DNA from: Knufia peltigerae
Lineage: Eukaryota; Ascomycota; Eurotiomycetes; Chaetothyriales; Trichomeriaceae
NCBI GenBank assembly: GCA_030247855.1
Contig: JAPDRN010000001.1
Coordinates: 620,001 to 684,000 of the forward strand
Length of the DNA: 64,000 nucleotides
Direction of reading: 5' to 3'
The first letter of the stretch is position 1, and every line of letters starts with the position of its first letter. The position numbers and the translations under genes are program-made. Under the pieces are notes generated by a model. The model was not told the DNA's origin. It searched no databases and saw only the letters and a list, made by a program, of their open reading frames with translations. Shown piece by piece: positions 54,453-64,000 of the stretch.

Positions 54453-57400
54453 ATGGATATTACCACTTCGTCGCATCACAGAGATGCAAAACTTCCTGGG
54501 AAAAGGACATGGACTCCAGGAACCCCTGATCGATCTGCGGGCAGTCCGTTATCTAAACCATTGTCAGGTGAACATGCATCGATCATCCAGACAAGTGATG
54601 ATACTCTGCCCAGGAAGAAAACCAAGCTCTCCTCTCCGCTGCCGGGGTCTTCTCCACCACGGCCGGGAGGCGAGTTGTCCCGCACTAGGCGGAAGGTGGA
54701 GGATTTACCGGACAAAATCTTGCGGCATATTTTCATGTTTCTTCATCCTGTCACCCTGGGGCGATTGATTCGTGTCAATCGCCGTTTCCATTCGTTGCTT
54801 GACCCCAGCGTCCCCTTGCAGGAAGACCTGGCTCCAACGAGCCAAATTGCATTGCAAAGTCAGGATAAAATTTGGGCTGCGTCCAGAAGACGGTTTCTGC
54901 CAGGCTTCCCAAAGCCCTTGGAGAAGTTGACAGAGTTGGACATGTGGCGACTCATTCGAGGCCGGTCATGCCAATTCTGTCATGCTGCATCCTCAAAAGA
55001 GCGATCGGAGACTTCAACATCTCCTTGGAGCGCCGGTCCCGGACCAGTGGATGTACGTACGATCTGGCCATTCCGCATAAGAAGTTGTGGCAGATGCTTA
55101 GAGAAACGAATTGTCAAGGTGAGCTGGTGGTAATTGTTGATACTGGGCACCACTGACCCCGTTAGGAAACGGAAGTACTGATCACAGGCTCCTCCGTCCT
55201 CCTACCTGCCTTGGCCTATGCTATATTGACTTCCTCATTGGACTATGTTCCCTCAACACTGCTCGAGCGAACAGCGCCGCCTTCTCATGTTCAGCTTACC
55301 AAGTACTATCTAAAAGCTCATCTCGAAGAAATGCAAGCCGAGCGTGGTAACGTCCAGGCACTCGGGACTGCTGCCTTGGAAGAGTGGTACAAGGGGCTGG
55401 AAAGCTTGGGGAGAGATAAACTTTTGGATGCTGCAAAATTAGAGCAATGGGAACTTCAAGGCGGTCCCTCGAAGATCGCCGTACCCGTAGCGGATAGTGC
55501 TTTCGATACTATCCAATCGACCGAAACACCTGTGGCTCAGGATCGTCCGTTTCCTGCACGCGCCCAACCAATGCAGGTAAACCAACCGACAACTTTGCCA
55601 CCATCTATATCGGGGGGCTTGTCTCCCAGTTCAGGCTCTATGGAGATCGACACAAGTAGTAAGCGCTTTTCCTTGATTCGAGGAGAGATGGCGATTTCTG
55701 AATCGCTCCCCAAGTAGAAATCTCTGACTAATTACACGTTCGCAGGGCCGCACACTGCTACATCTTTCCGAAATCTTTCAAAGCAAAAGACCGAGAAGAG
55801 TAAGGATGAGGCAGAGCAGGTCAAGCTCACACGCTGGGAAGCAATCGAACAGCGGTGCCTGGCCATGAAACCACCTATAATGCCAGCAACTCTGGCCTTC
55901 ATGGAAGCTTTCAAGGCTTCGATTAAAATCGCCATGCCGCTCAACGAGAATGCTTGGGAAATATTAAAGCCACGTCTTCTCGCGCAACGTGCCGCTGCAG
56001 AACGTGAGGAACGACGTCAAAATGCTGCCTCCATGAAGCCCGACGAACTTGAATTGTTTGAGCAGGAGCAACATGTAGCACAAGAAAACGAAGCGAATAT
56101 GTGGTCTGAACTGAAAATTCCTTCCCGAGACAGAATTCAACAATACGCTCGCGATTTTATTCGCCAAACCTGGTCGGACGGTCGCGGTGTCACCAAAGCG
56201 ACAGCTAGCAAGTTTGCAGCCGAGGTACTTTGTCATGTACGCCAGCGCTTTGGTGAAGACCTTGCAGGCGAAGACAGAATGCTTGCGCTGAAAGGAACAG
56301 CATTTCCACAAGATTCCGAGTCCCTGCTGTCTCGAAGGTTAAAGTTGAAGGACATGAAGTGGACGTTCGATGAGCTGGTCAAACCACATACTGAACGTTT
56401 CGGTAAAGACCTGTTCCTGTGCCGCGTGTGCGATAACACGCAGAAGTTGTTCCCGTTTGAAGCAGTCATTCAACATTATGCTGCTAAGCACACTCACGAG
56501 CTAAGTCACGGCAATGCTGTTGTTTACTGGGATGCCGACTGGCCGGTTGATCCGCCTTTTGATCCCTCTCCAAACATCCCGTGGGTACAGGACCAGAATC
56601 GCAACCTTCAACAGCAGGCACAACATCAAGGGCAGTCACCTGCCTGGCAACCTCCGAATAGCATGCGAAGTAGACCGCAACAAAAGGTCGCGGTCCAAAA
56701 TCCCGCGGTCGATGTCACTAACCTGATTGTTGAATACTGGCGCAGGACTGATGGCATTTGGGACCTTTCCAATCCAGTCCGACTTTACGTTATCATCCAC
56801 CACGTTAGCTCGAGGTTCAAGCGGATGTTCAACTTCGAACTTGGACTCCCGCTGTTTCGAGATGTTTCATTTAATCGATCCGAGCTGTTCTTTTTGCGCA
56901 ATTTGTCCGGACTCCGTTGCGCGATCTGTGCCGAGAACTTGCGATCTATACCGAGCCGACAGGGTGAAGGCAGTGGAATTGAGCATGACGTTCCAAACTT
57001 ACTGAGCCATTTTCAATCTGCTCACTACGACCTAGATGCGTCGAGTAGCAACCTCAGTTTGCATGGAGTGTCCCAAAGACCAGGCAACGGCGTGCAGGGT
57101 TTGGTTTGGACGAGGGATATGATCCTACTTCCGAGCAGTGCGGCGATAATGGCTCTGCGGCACTCACGAGGCATTGATGATGACAAACTTCAGGTCATTG
57201 CTGAAGCATTTCCTAATTACTTTTCGGAAGCGTCACCATATGTCAGTATGGGACAGCATACTGCTCCGCTAATCGACGCAGCCTCATTGCCTGTTCCACA
57301 TTTTGCGGGACCACTGCCGCCTCGAACACGCAATATCAGTGCTTATGACAGGGGCGCTCAGCCACACATGGCGCGCTCAGAAGAGTCCTTCAACGCCCCA

Positions 57401-58681
57401 GAAGACGAATACGATCTTCATAGACGTGGGCATCTGGCGCTCCACAGACACCCTATGGAGGGTCGGGCTGTTGTTCCTCCCCTACCACTCGATCTGCTTG
57501 AGCACAGAGCCGCGACTTCAGCTGTCGAAAGATACCCGTCTCGTCAGGAATACCCTTCCAGAGTATTCGAATCTAGCCCTGCTTGGGAGACGCGCAATCG
57601 ACAAGGACCCCTTTCCCGAGACTCCATGGTCTACTCGTATGAAGACGAATCATCCAAATGGGGGTCATATCGGGAGCCCTTGACCGCTTATAGTGAAACC
57701 ACCATCTCCGAAGCTCGACCTAATAGCAAAGCTGGAAGTCGACATTCGTTCCAGTTGTCAGCGCCCTCGCAGCACTCCGCACCACAAGATTCTTTGGGTG
57801 ACGATCGTGGGTCGACTGCAGCAGAGGAATTCCTCGCAAATTTTGACCCGATGGCAGCTCAAGGTACCGCTGAAATTGGAGGGCCCAGCGGCGCCTCGTT
57901 TGCGACGCGCAACGGATCGCGACCTCCGGAAACGCTTGGCTCTAGACCGAGCACAGGGCTTTCTAGGAATCAAATCTCCCATCGTCCATTGCTTGATGCA
58001 ACTGGTGGAAGTGACGGATCATCACAGCGAATGAAGACACCCGCGCTAGCAATGGTCGAGAGTGGCAGAACGGCGTTGGACGATTATGACCGAGCCCAGC
58101 CTGGTAGCTATGAAATGGCGCCTCATCTGCGGTCTGCATTCTATCTCCCTACGGGCCGGACCGGACATGGTGACTATCTTGATGACTTTCCCGCGGTGCA
58201 ACATCGAACCCACCAGGACGATGGTCTCAGGGAGGTGATCGAGCGAGGACCAGCACCTGCTGAACCCCTAATAGGAGCTCGTTACCACCCTGAGAATAGA
58301 TACGCGCGTCGACTCAGACGGTATGAGCCATCTGTGGAAGTGTCTGGACAAGGATATCGTTATCCCGCAGAAGAAGCTCCCACACGGTACGTTGAGGTCC
58401 GAGACGACAGACGCCCATATTACATCGAGCACCAACGATACATTGATGAAAGGTTGCCGGCCGATGAAGTTGTGCGCCTCGGTGCCCGAGATGCCGGCGC
58501 CGGTGATGGCGGTTACCGTATGCGCTATCATTATGAGGGACATGCGTTTCCTTCAGCCACTGAGCGCTATCGCGTGATTGAGCCTATGGACGAGCCCGGT
58601 CGAGACCATGCTGCGGAGGATGATGGCCGTGGAGTCATGTACGAGGCCCAATACCAGAGACGTCGCCATGAAGCACCTTGA
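54453..58681 (+). CDS. Large F-box protein with zinc-finger-like motifs
   Basis: Three exons (54453-55118, 55166-55658, 55746-58681) encode 1364 residues. An F-box is visible at about residues 88-122 (VEDLPDKILRHIFMFL...LIRVNRRFHSLL), which in general links substrates to SCF ubiquitin ligases through Skp1. It is followed by a CxxC pair (SCQFCHAA and SCGRCLEKR), probably one zinc-binding unit. The large exon has a charged helical segment, then C-x2-C-x14-H-x4-H (FLCRVCDN...QHYAAKH) and a second CAIC...HFQSAH unit, both C2H2-like. The last 450 residues are polar, Arg/Tyr/Pro-rich and likely disordered. I have seen comparable long F-box proteins in other Pezizomycotina but know of no function. 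Exon joins keep frame and use standard signals. The C-terminal half could alternatively be a separate gene, though no promoter or stop separates them. Confidence 0.78.
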
Positions 58682-61600
58682 TTCCGTCAAGAGCTTTGCA
58701 AACGGTGCTTCCAGGCTCTTTCATCATGGTCAGAGGAGCAAGTCGTTGAAAGTACAAAGGCGCGGCGAATGGGTTTGTCATGGTTTGTGGCCATGGGGGA
58801 ATCCGCACCCTCGAAACACAGGCTCGAATGCCGAAGCTGGAAAAGTTTCCTTGTGATTGATTTAACATGATACCCCCTTCTGTACTCGTTATCGGTTCTA
58901 TATGGTGTAGCGTCTTTTCACCGCCCTAGAGTGCTCCTTTGAATAATACTACTTTTCGCCATATATTGTTGACGGGAAGTTGAGCATGTGTTTTTGGCCG
59001 ACAGCTGGGCGTTGCTCTCAAACAAGCCCCCCAAATATTTCTGCGCCCTTGTGCAATGAAGCAGATGTGTTTTCGGGGGGATTCACACCCTCGCTTCTAT
59101 GACGCCAAAAAGTGCAATGGTGTGTAGGCTTAAACCGGTTGGGGAAAATGATATGGCCCATGTTTGCACGTGGGCACAACGCATGAACAGCACGCACTGC
59201 GCGGTTTTTAGGCTCGGTGTAATATGCGAAGGTGCCCAATGTGAGGCGCACGATGCATAATTCCACACCGTTTCTTCTTTCTGTATTCTTCCGTATCACA
59301 GTAGCTACGCTAGGCAAAACAAAAACGGTCCCCACATCACTCCCCGGCCTTTGCGCGATTGTCGAAGTGACGACAAGGATTCGGGTATTCCGAACATCGA
59401 TCATACCATACATCATCACTTTGGGCGGAAATTTTTTGACATTTGGACTGTGTGACGGAGAGAAAGACATGGGGGGTGGGCGGTGGCCAGGATAGTGAAA
59501 AGGCGGGATGTTCTGGGCGACAACACCACAGGTGGCCGGGGGGTGAATAGCCAACCCACCATTCATGCCTACAAGCGAAAAAGTAGGGGCTTTCGGACTC
59601 GGACTCGAAATCGCGCTTATGCAAGACACAGGTGGGAGGGTTTCGAAGCAAACTCATTTCACGTCGACTCGGTAATATTGAAGAGAGAGTCCTTCGGGTG
59701 ATGGACAGCCATTGGCAATACCACACGAACTTGTCTCGCTTGTGACGTTTCCCCCGGCGTTTCAGTTGATTCGGTGAAGGTGAATGCGTCATTGCTGCTT
59801 CATGTGACAAATGGCTGTAATGGAGTACTTGTTGCTGGTTGGTGACTGTGTCACTACCTGACATGGCGGAAATTTGAGGGAGTACCACCGTCGTTGTTGT
59901 GGTGTATTTTCAACCCCCTTGATGGGTTTTATGTGCGTAAGACAGGGACATTGGAACTTTGGTTTCTGGATCGTAGTACAAGGAGGAGGAGGATAGCAAA
60001 ATAGGCGCCTCATTTCTTTGCATTTCCGGACACTTCGGTGCCAAAGGGAATGGCGGTGGCTTCACCGCGAGGTTTTATTTAGGACCGCTTTTGCCCCTTC
60101 CCTCTCGTCTGTTTAGGGTACGGGGAGTACGGAGAGTATGGAGTATATCCAGGATGTAGGATGGAGGAGTCGTGAGAATACGGAATTGCAGGCTGGCCTT
60201 TTTGAGCCTCCTCTACGGAGTATCACTATTACCATCGAAGAAAAAGGAGGTCGACGTGATCAAAGATTCCCAAGGAAGGGCGGTCACTCAACGTTCGAGA
60301 GTACAGGGTATCCAGTATTTTGTTCTTCCCGATTACCTTACCAAGCAAGGATGATCTAGCCAGCCATCTTGAAGTCGGACTTGGGAAGATGGGTTCAACG
60401 CGAACGCACACCGCTGTGGTTGACGATGTATGGCTCGATTAGGTATTTTGAAAGCGAAAGTGAACTCCCGTACGTACGGAGTACCAGGGGTATGGGTTCG
60501 GGTGAGGCTGATGGCTTGCATATGAAGCGTGCCATGACATGGGATATGAAGAGAGGCAGTCAATCAGATTGTATCCCTACTGGAGTATCTAGTGAGTGCA
60601 AGGGTATTGCGTCTCAAGGTGATTGACAATACGGACACTCCGTACTCTGTACGTGATGCGGTGAGTAAATAGTGTGATGATTGATGCATCTTGAAAGTGT
60701 CCAATCCCCATTATGAAGTTGTGTACGTACGAGCAACCGTATGTACCTTATTTTTATTTCTTTACGAGTTCATCCTCAAGGGGTCAACGCACAGACTGAG
60801 AATGTTGATGCTACGAACATGTACTCCGTATAGCAGGGTAGACGGAGTAACACCTACTCGTATTCGTATTCGTACTTGGGCATTCGCTGTGGCTGTTCTA
60901 ACCCTAAAAGCGACTTCGCCCGGGGGTCTCTCTCCCCCAGCCTCCCCTACTACAGTACAATTACAGTACAATCACAGTACAGTATCGGTACCCGGGACTG
61001 CTCCGTACTCGTACATATCACTACAAATTCTTTGCTCAATATAGGTACCGAATACGGAGTAGTATTGTATTATTGTATTAGACGTAACCAATACATAGTA
61101 TCCAGTATTGTCCATAAGTGCCGACAAGAAGTAATTCTCCTCCTCCTCCTCCCCCCTCGGACCAACCATTTTTGTCGCTCTTCTCCTACTCTGTACTCCG
61201 TACCTCTCTCCCACCACCCACGAACCACACCACCTACTGGTACCGTCCATTCAACTCTCTATCCTGTCCATTCACATCGTCTGGTGTTTGTTGGCATTTT
61301 ATCCAGTAAAAGCCTCTAGTACCGAGCCTTTACGGAAACATCCTCCCTCGTAAGTGGTCGGCTTCCTGATTTGATGCGGTGGTCCTCACTACCGACTAAA
61401 CTGACTGGCAACAGACGCCGACTAAAACTTCCGCCTATCCAATCGCTCGTCCTGCGGCAGGCAGAGCATCCATTTCATTCGTCTCGCTGCTTTCCCACCT
61501 CCGCCTTACTACCTAGGTATCGGCACAAAGGTGCATCAATCATGTATGTTGACACTCTCACACACACGCACAAACACGACCTACCACCACCCTAGATCTC

Positions 61601-62138
61601 GATACGAGTTCGGGCCCATCTGGTCAATAGACAATAAGCATTTCTTCTGGCTGACCAGACTTGCAGCAGACCGTCCCGCCCCTCCCCAGTCGCGACATCT
61701 GCGTCTGCATCTGCATCTGCATCCGCCTCCTGCAGCTGTCCGTCCCGATCCTCGTCGCAAACGCGTCCCAAAACCTGCGCTGTACACATCCACCCGCGCC
61801 GAGTCTCTGGCTGTCGCTTCCTCTGCCACAGACAATTCGTCATTCGTGCCTCGTGGTAGACCGCCTCGATTCGCACTCGCCCCGTTCTTCTCTCACCCTG
61901 CAACCCCCGTCCACCCACTCGCCCTAGAGGGAGTCCGCTGGGGGAAGGAAGCCTGCCGACCGGAAATCATTTTGGGCACAAACAGCGCAAGAGAAGGCGA
62001 TCGTCTGACCAACAGGTCTCCCCCCAAGTGACGCAGGCCAGCATTAGGCACTCTGCGTCAGTGTGTGACGTGGTCAAGGTTAGCCATACATTCTCTCGCC
62101 TTGCCATCCGGCCGCTGCGGCTATCCTGAAACTACATC
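58682..62138. other. 3.4-kb non-coding region upstream of hapC
   Basis: No convincing gene is seen. Frames of 203 codons (59018-59629, minus) and 166 codons (61531-62031, plus) lack family likeness and look like chance or leader sequence. The stretch 60127-61202 is dense in TACGGAGTA and related words. The final 900 bases are C-rich and probably the hapC promoter and long 5' UTR; a TCTGCA tandem repeat lies near 61700-61725. Confidence 0.5.
60127..61202. repeat. Dispersed cluster of TACGGAGTA 9-mers
   Basis: Exact copies in either orientation at 60214-60222, 60475-60483, 60822-60830, 61053-61061 and 61194-61202, with near matches at about 60128, 60637, 60842 and 61001. Copies are not tandem and differ in flanks, so this is a dispersed short word rather than a satellite. 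Confidence 0.7.
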
Positions 62139-63447
62139 ATGTCGACCTCCCCACCCAAGGAGCCCGATGTCGAACAGAGCGCACAGTCTGGCGAAGAGCA
62201 GGATCATATGGATCGCGAACAAGAAGGACAAGCTGGCACCGGTCTGGGTGATTTCGAGGTCAAGGAGCAAGACCGATGGCTACCCATTGCAAATGGTTGG
62301 TGCTAATTCTCTTTTTTTCCTCTTGTCAAAATTCCCTTTGGTCGTGTCTTGTGTTCCTCCCGCCCCGTGCGACGAAACCTCTGCTATGGCCGCAGCCATT
62401 TGATTTGTTCGACCCTTGCGTCACAGTCATGCGTCTCTGCGTGCCGCCAGGAACGCTGCTTGACCCCTCTGTGCGAATCCGAGTGTGCGACGCTGCACCT
62501 TCTCTTTAGCCAGGCTCACCTCATTCGTTCGTGCTCCTCCTCTTCTCGAACCATGATTTGCATCGCAGCTCTGCCTGGCGCTGACTGGTGCGGTACCTGG
62601 ACCACTCGGAGTACTCTGGCCATACTGCTGTTCAGCGAGACTACAACTCTCTGACCATGTCGGCGGACCTGGATCCCAGACGTCCACCGTCGTCCCGCCA
62701 TCATGGCGCGCGCTCACTGCCCTCATTGTCTGTTTCTGCTTCAGCCATGTCCGATGCTAACATCAGAAACTTTGCGCCAGTTGCCCGAATCATGAAACAA
62801 GCCCTCCCCGACAACGCCAAAATCGCCAAAGAGGCCAAAGAGTGCATGCAGGAATGCGTCAGCGAATTCATCAGCTTCATCACCAGCGAAGGTACGTCGG
62901 AGCAACCAAAAACCTCCTTCCAGAAGGGCGTCGGGCATTTTGACTAACGTTGCACAGCATCCGAAAAATGTCAACAGGAGAAGCGCAAGACGGTCAATGG
63001 AGAGGATATCCTATTTGCCATGACCTCGCTGGGGTTCGAAAACTACGCAGAGGCTCTCAAGATCTACCTGTCCAAGTATCGCGAAGTAAGTTTGGTGTCC
63101 CTCCCCGCTCCTCCCTCCTTCTCCTTTGTCACTTCGACGGGGTATTCAGTCTGAACATTCGAACTGATTGGGATGAGACCCAATCCACAAGGGGCGAGAA
63201 TCAGGCCAGACCTACCAGCAGCGGCTACGGCGGTCCCGTCGGCGGGGGCAGTGGCGGCGGCGGCAGTGTCCAGGGCTCTGCCTCCGCCTCCGGCGCTGCA
63301 GGCTTCACCGGGCAAGCCGAGAATGCCAGCGAACTATTGAATCCGACCCACGGCTTGAACTCGAACGAGAACGAAGCAACCAACGCGTACGGCTACCCCA
63401 GCGCCGTGTCCACCGGCCACAATGGCATCTCCAACGACAACTTTTAG
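62139..63447 (+). CDS. hapC: CCAAT-binding complex subunit HapC (NF-YB, Hap3)
   Basis: Exons 62139-62295, 62781-62891, 62958-63085 and 63178-63447 encode 221 residues. HapC pairs with HapE through histone folds and, with HapB, binds CCAAT boxes; in filamentous fungi the complex controls iron, redox and secondary-metabolism genes. The histone-fold core runs from residue 46 to about 135: DRWLPIANVARIMKQALP, AKECMQECVSEFISFITSEA, CQQEKRKTVNGEDILFAMTS and YAEALKIYLSKYRE, nearly invariant in the family. The N-terminal 45 residues are acidic and the C-terminal tail is Gly/Ser/Asn-rich. Intron 1 is 485 nt, far longer than other introns here, with a GTTGGT donor; the frame runs open from inside it into exon 2, so an alternative start is possible. 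The last intron ends in GAG rather than YAG; the join is fixed by the KYRETQS sequence. Confidence 0.95.
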
Positions 63448-64000
63448 TGCAAGTCCAGTCCGTCCAGTCCAGGAGACACAAAAAAAAGTCTACAAGACTA
63501 AAAAGAAAGTGAAGGTGGTTACGGGTCAGCAAGTGATCAGGGTGTACCATCTGACTGTTGCCTCGGGCACGGTCTTTGGGGAATGCCAGGTCAGGTAGAG
63601 CGATGGACAAGCTGGGAGAAAAGACGAGAGTGAATAGACAGGAGGTCGAGGTCTCTTTTGTTTCTGTGCCTGCTGATTGTACATGAGAGGAAGAAAGTGA
63701 ATGAAACCATACAGGGATAGCAAGGAATGGATGAATGGATTTGGAAGGTATAAAAGGGGGCTGTCTGACTATGGCAAGATTTCACTACGCACTTGGGCAT
63801 GGGGTTGGACGAAACCATCATTTGATACTGGAAGAGTTATCAAACTGAGATCGAGGACGAGTAAGAAATATCTGGTTGAGATTAGTAGCTGGAATATGAG
63901 GAGTTGTTTTTACTATGATCTGACACGGTATGGTAGCTGATACAAATACCTGCGCTGACGTTGCATGTGTCTCAGTCTGTTCGGAAGCCGTAGGGGCCGG
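63448..64000. other. 3' flank of hapC
   Basis: The rest of the window after the hapC stop codon. It should hold the 3' UTR and polyadenylation site. No gene is recognisable and the window ends before another appears. Confidence 0.5.

Noticed and set aside
59018..59629. 203-codon minus-strand frame downstream of the F-box gene
   Set aside because: No family likeness, no domain or compositional sign of a real protein, and no supporting neighbour; long chance frames are common in GC-balanced DNA.
61531..62031. 166-codon frame just before hapC
   Set aside because: Arg/Pro/His-rich translation of a C-rich leader with a TCTGCA repeat; more likely 5' UTR.

Overview
The window is nuclear DNA of a filamentous ascomycete (Pezizomycotina). 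Evidence: short GT-AG introns of about 45-90 nt with CTRAC-type branch points, a Zn2Cys6 regulator with a C6 cluster, fungal-type housekeeping genes (Sar1, PP1, HapC/NF-YB, Abp1, Yta7, arginine-specific carbamoyl-phosphate synthase) and a compact P450/MFS/regulator cluster. The class is uncertain; Eurotiomycetes (including Chaetothyriales) or Dothideomycetes fit best. No rRNA, convincing tRNA, CRISPR or intact transposon was seen.

Layout. 1-4046 is non-coding apart from the leader of a low-complexity acidic protein (4047-6323, DUF2457-like). It is followed by the COPII GTPase gene sar1 (7070-8083, +), the PP1 phosphatase gene (9920-11122, -) and a leucine-rich-repeat gene with a small 5' exon (13031-15476, -). 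About 5 kb without a recognisable gene (15.5-20.4 kb) leads to a patatin/DUF3336 lipase (20462-22603, +), the very long intronless ATAD2/Yta7-type AAA-bromodomain gene (23632-29001, +), a Yea4-type nucleotide-sugar transporter (29599-31002, -), the mitochondrial carbamoyl-phosphate synthase large subunit (31666-35523, -) and an Abp1-like ADF-H/SH3 actin-patch protein (36284-38914, -).

39.9-53.2 kb is an accessory cluster of six genes: P450 (+), MFS transporter (+), Zn2Cys6 regulator (-), zinc alcohol dehydrogenase (-), amidohydrolase-2 decarboxylase-like enzyme (-) and, divergent from it, a metallo-beta-lactamase-fold lactonase (+). There is no polyketide synthase, NRPS or terpene synthase, so the set reads as catabolic or detoxifying. 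A consistent but unproven route is opening of a lactone, decarboxylation of the freed hydroxy-aromatic acid, hydroxylation by the P450 and oxidation of an alcohol, with transport by the MFS protein. All four upstream regions serving the five non-regulatory genes carry a CGGGAT-containing, mostly palindromic element, a good candidate for the binding site of the embedded regulator.

The right end returns to core genes: a 1364-residue F-box protein with zinc-finger-like motifs (54453-58681, +), about 3.4 kb of non-coding DNA rich in the 9-mer TACGGAGTA, and hapC (62139-63447, +), the NF-YB subunit of the CCAAT-binding complex, whose 485-nt first intron could encode an alternative N terminus. Gene models were spliced by hand: exon joins were chosen for frame, GT/AG (once GC/AG) signals and continuity with family motifs.
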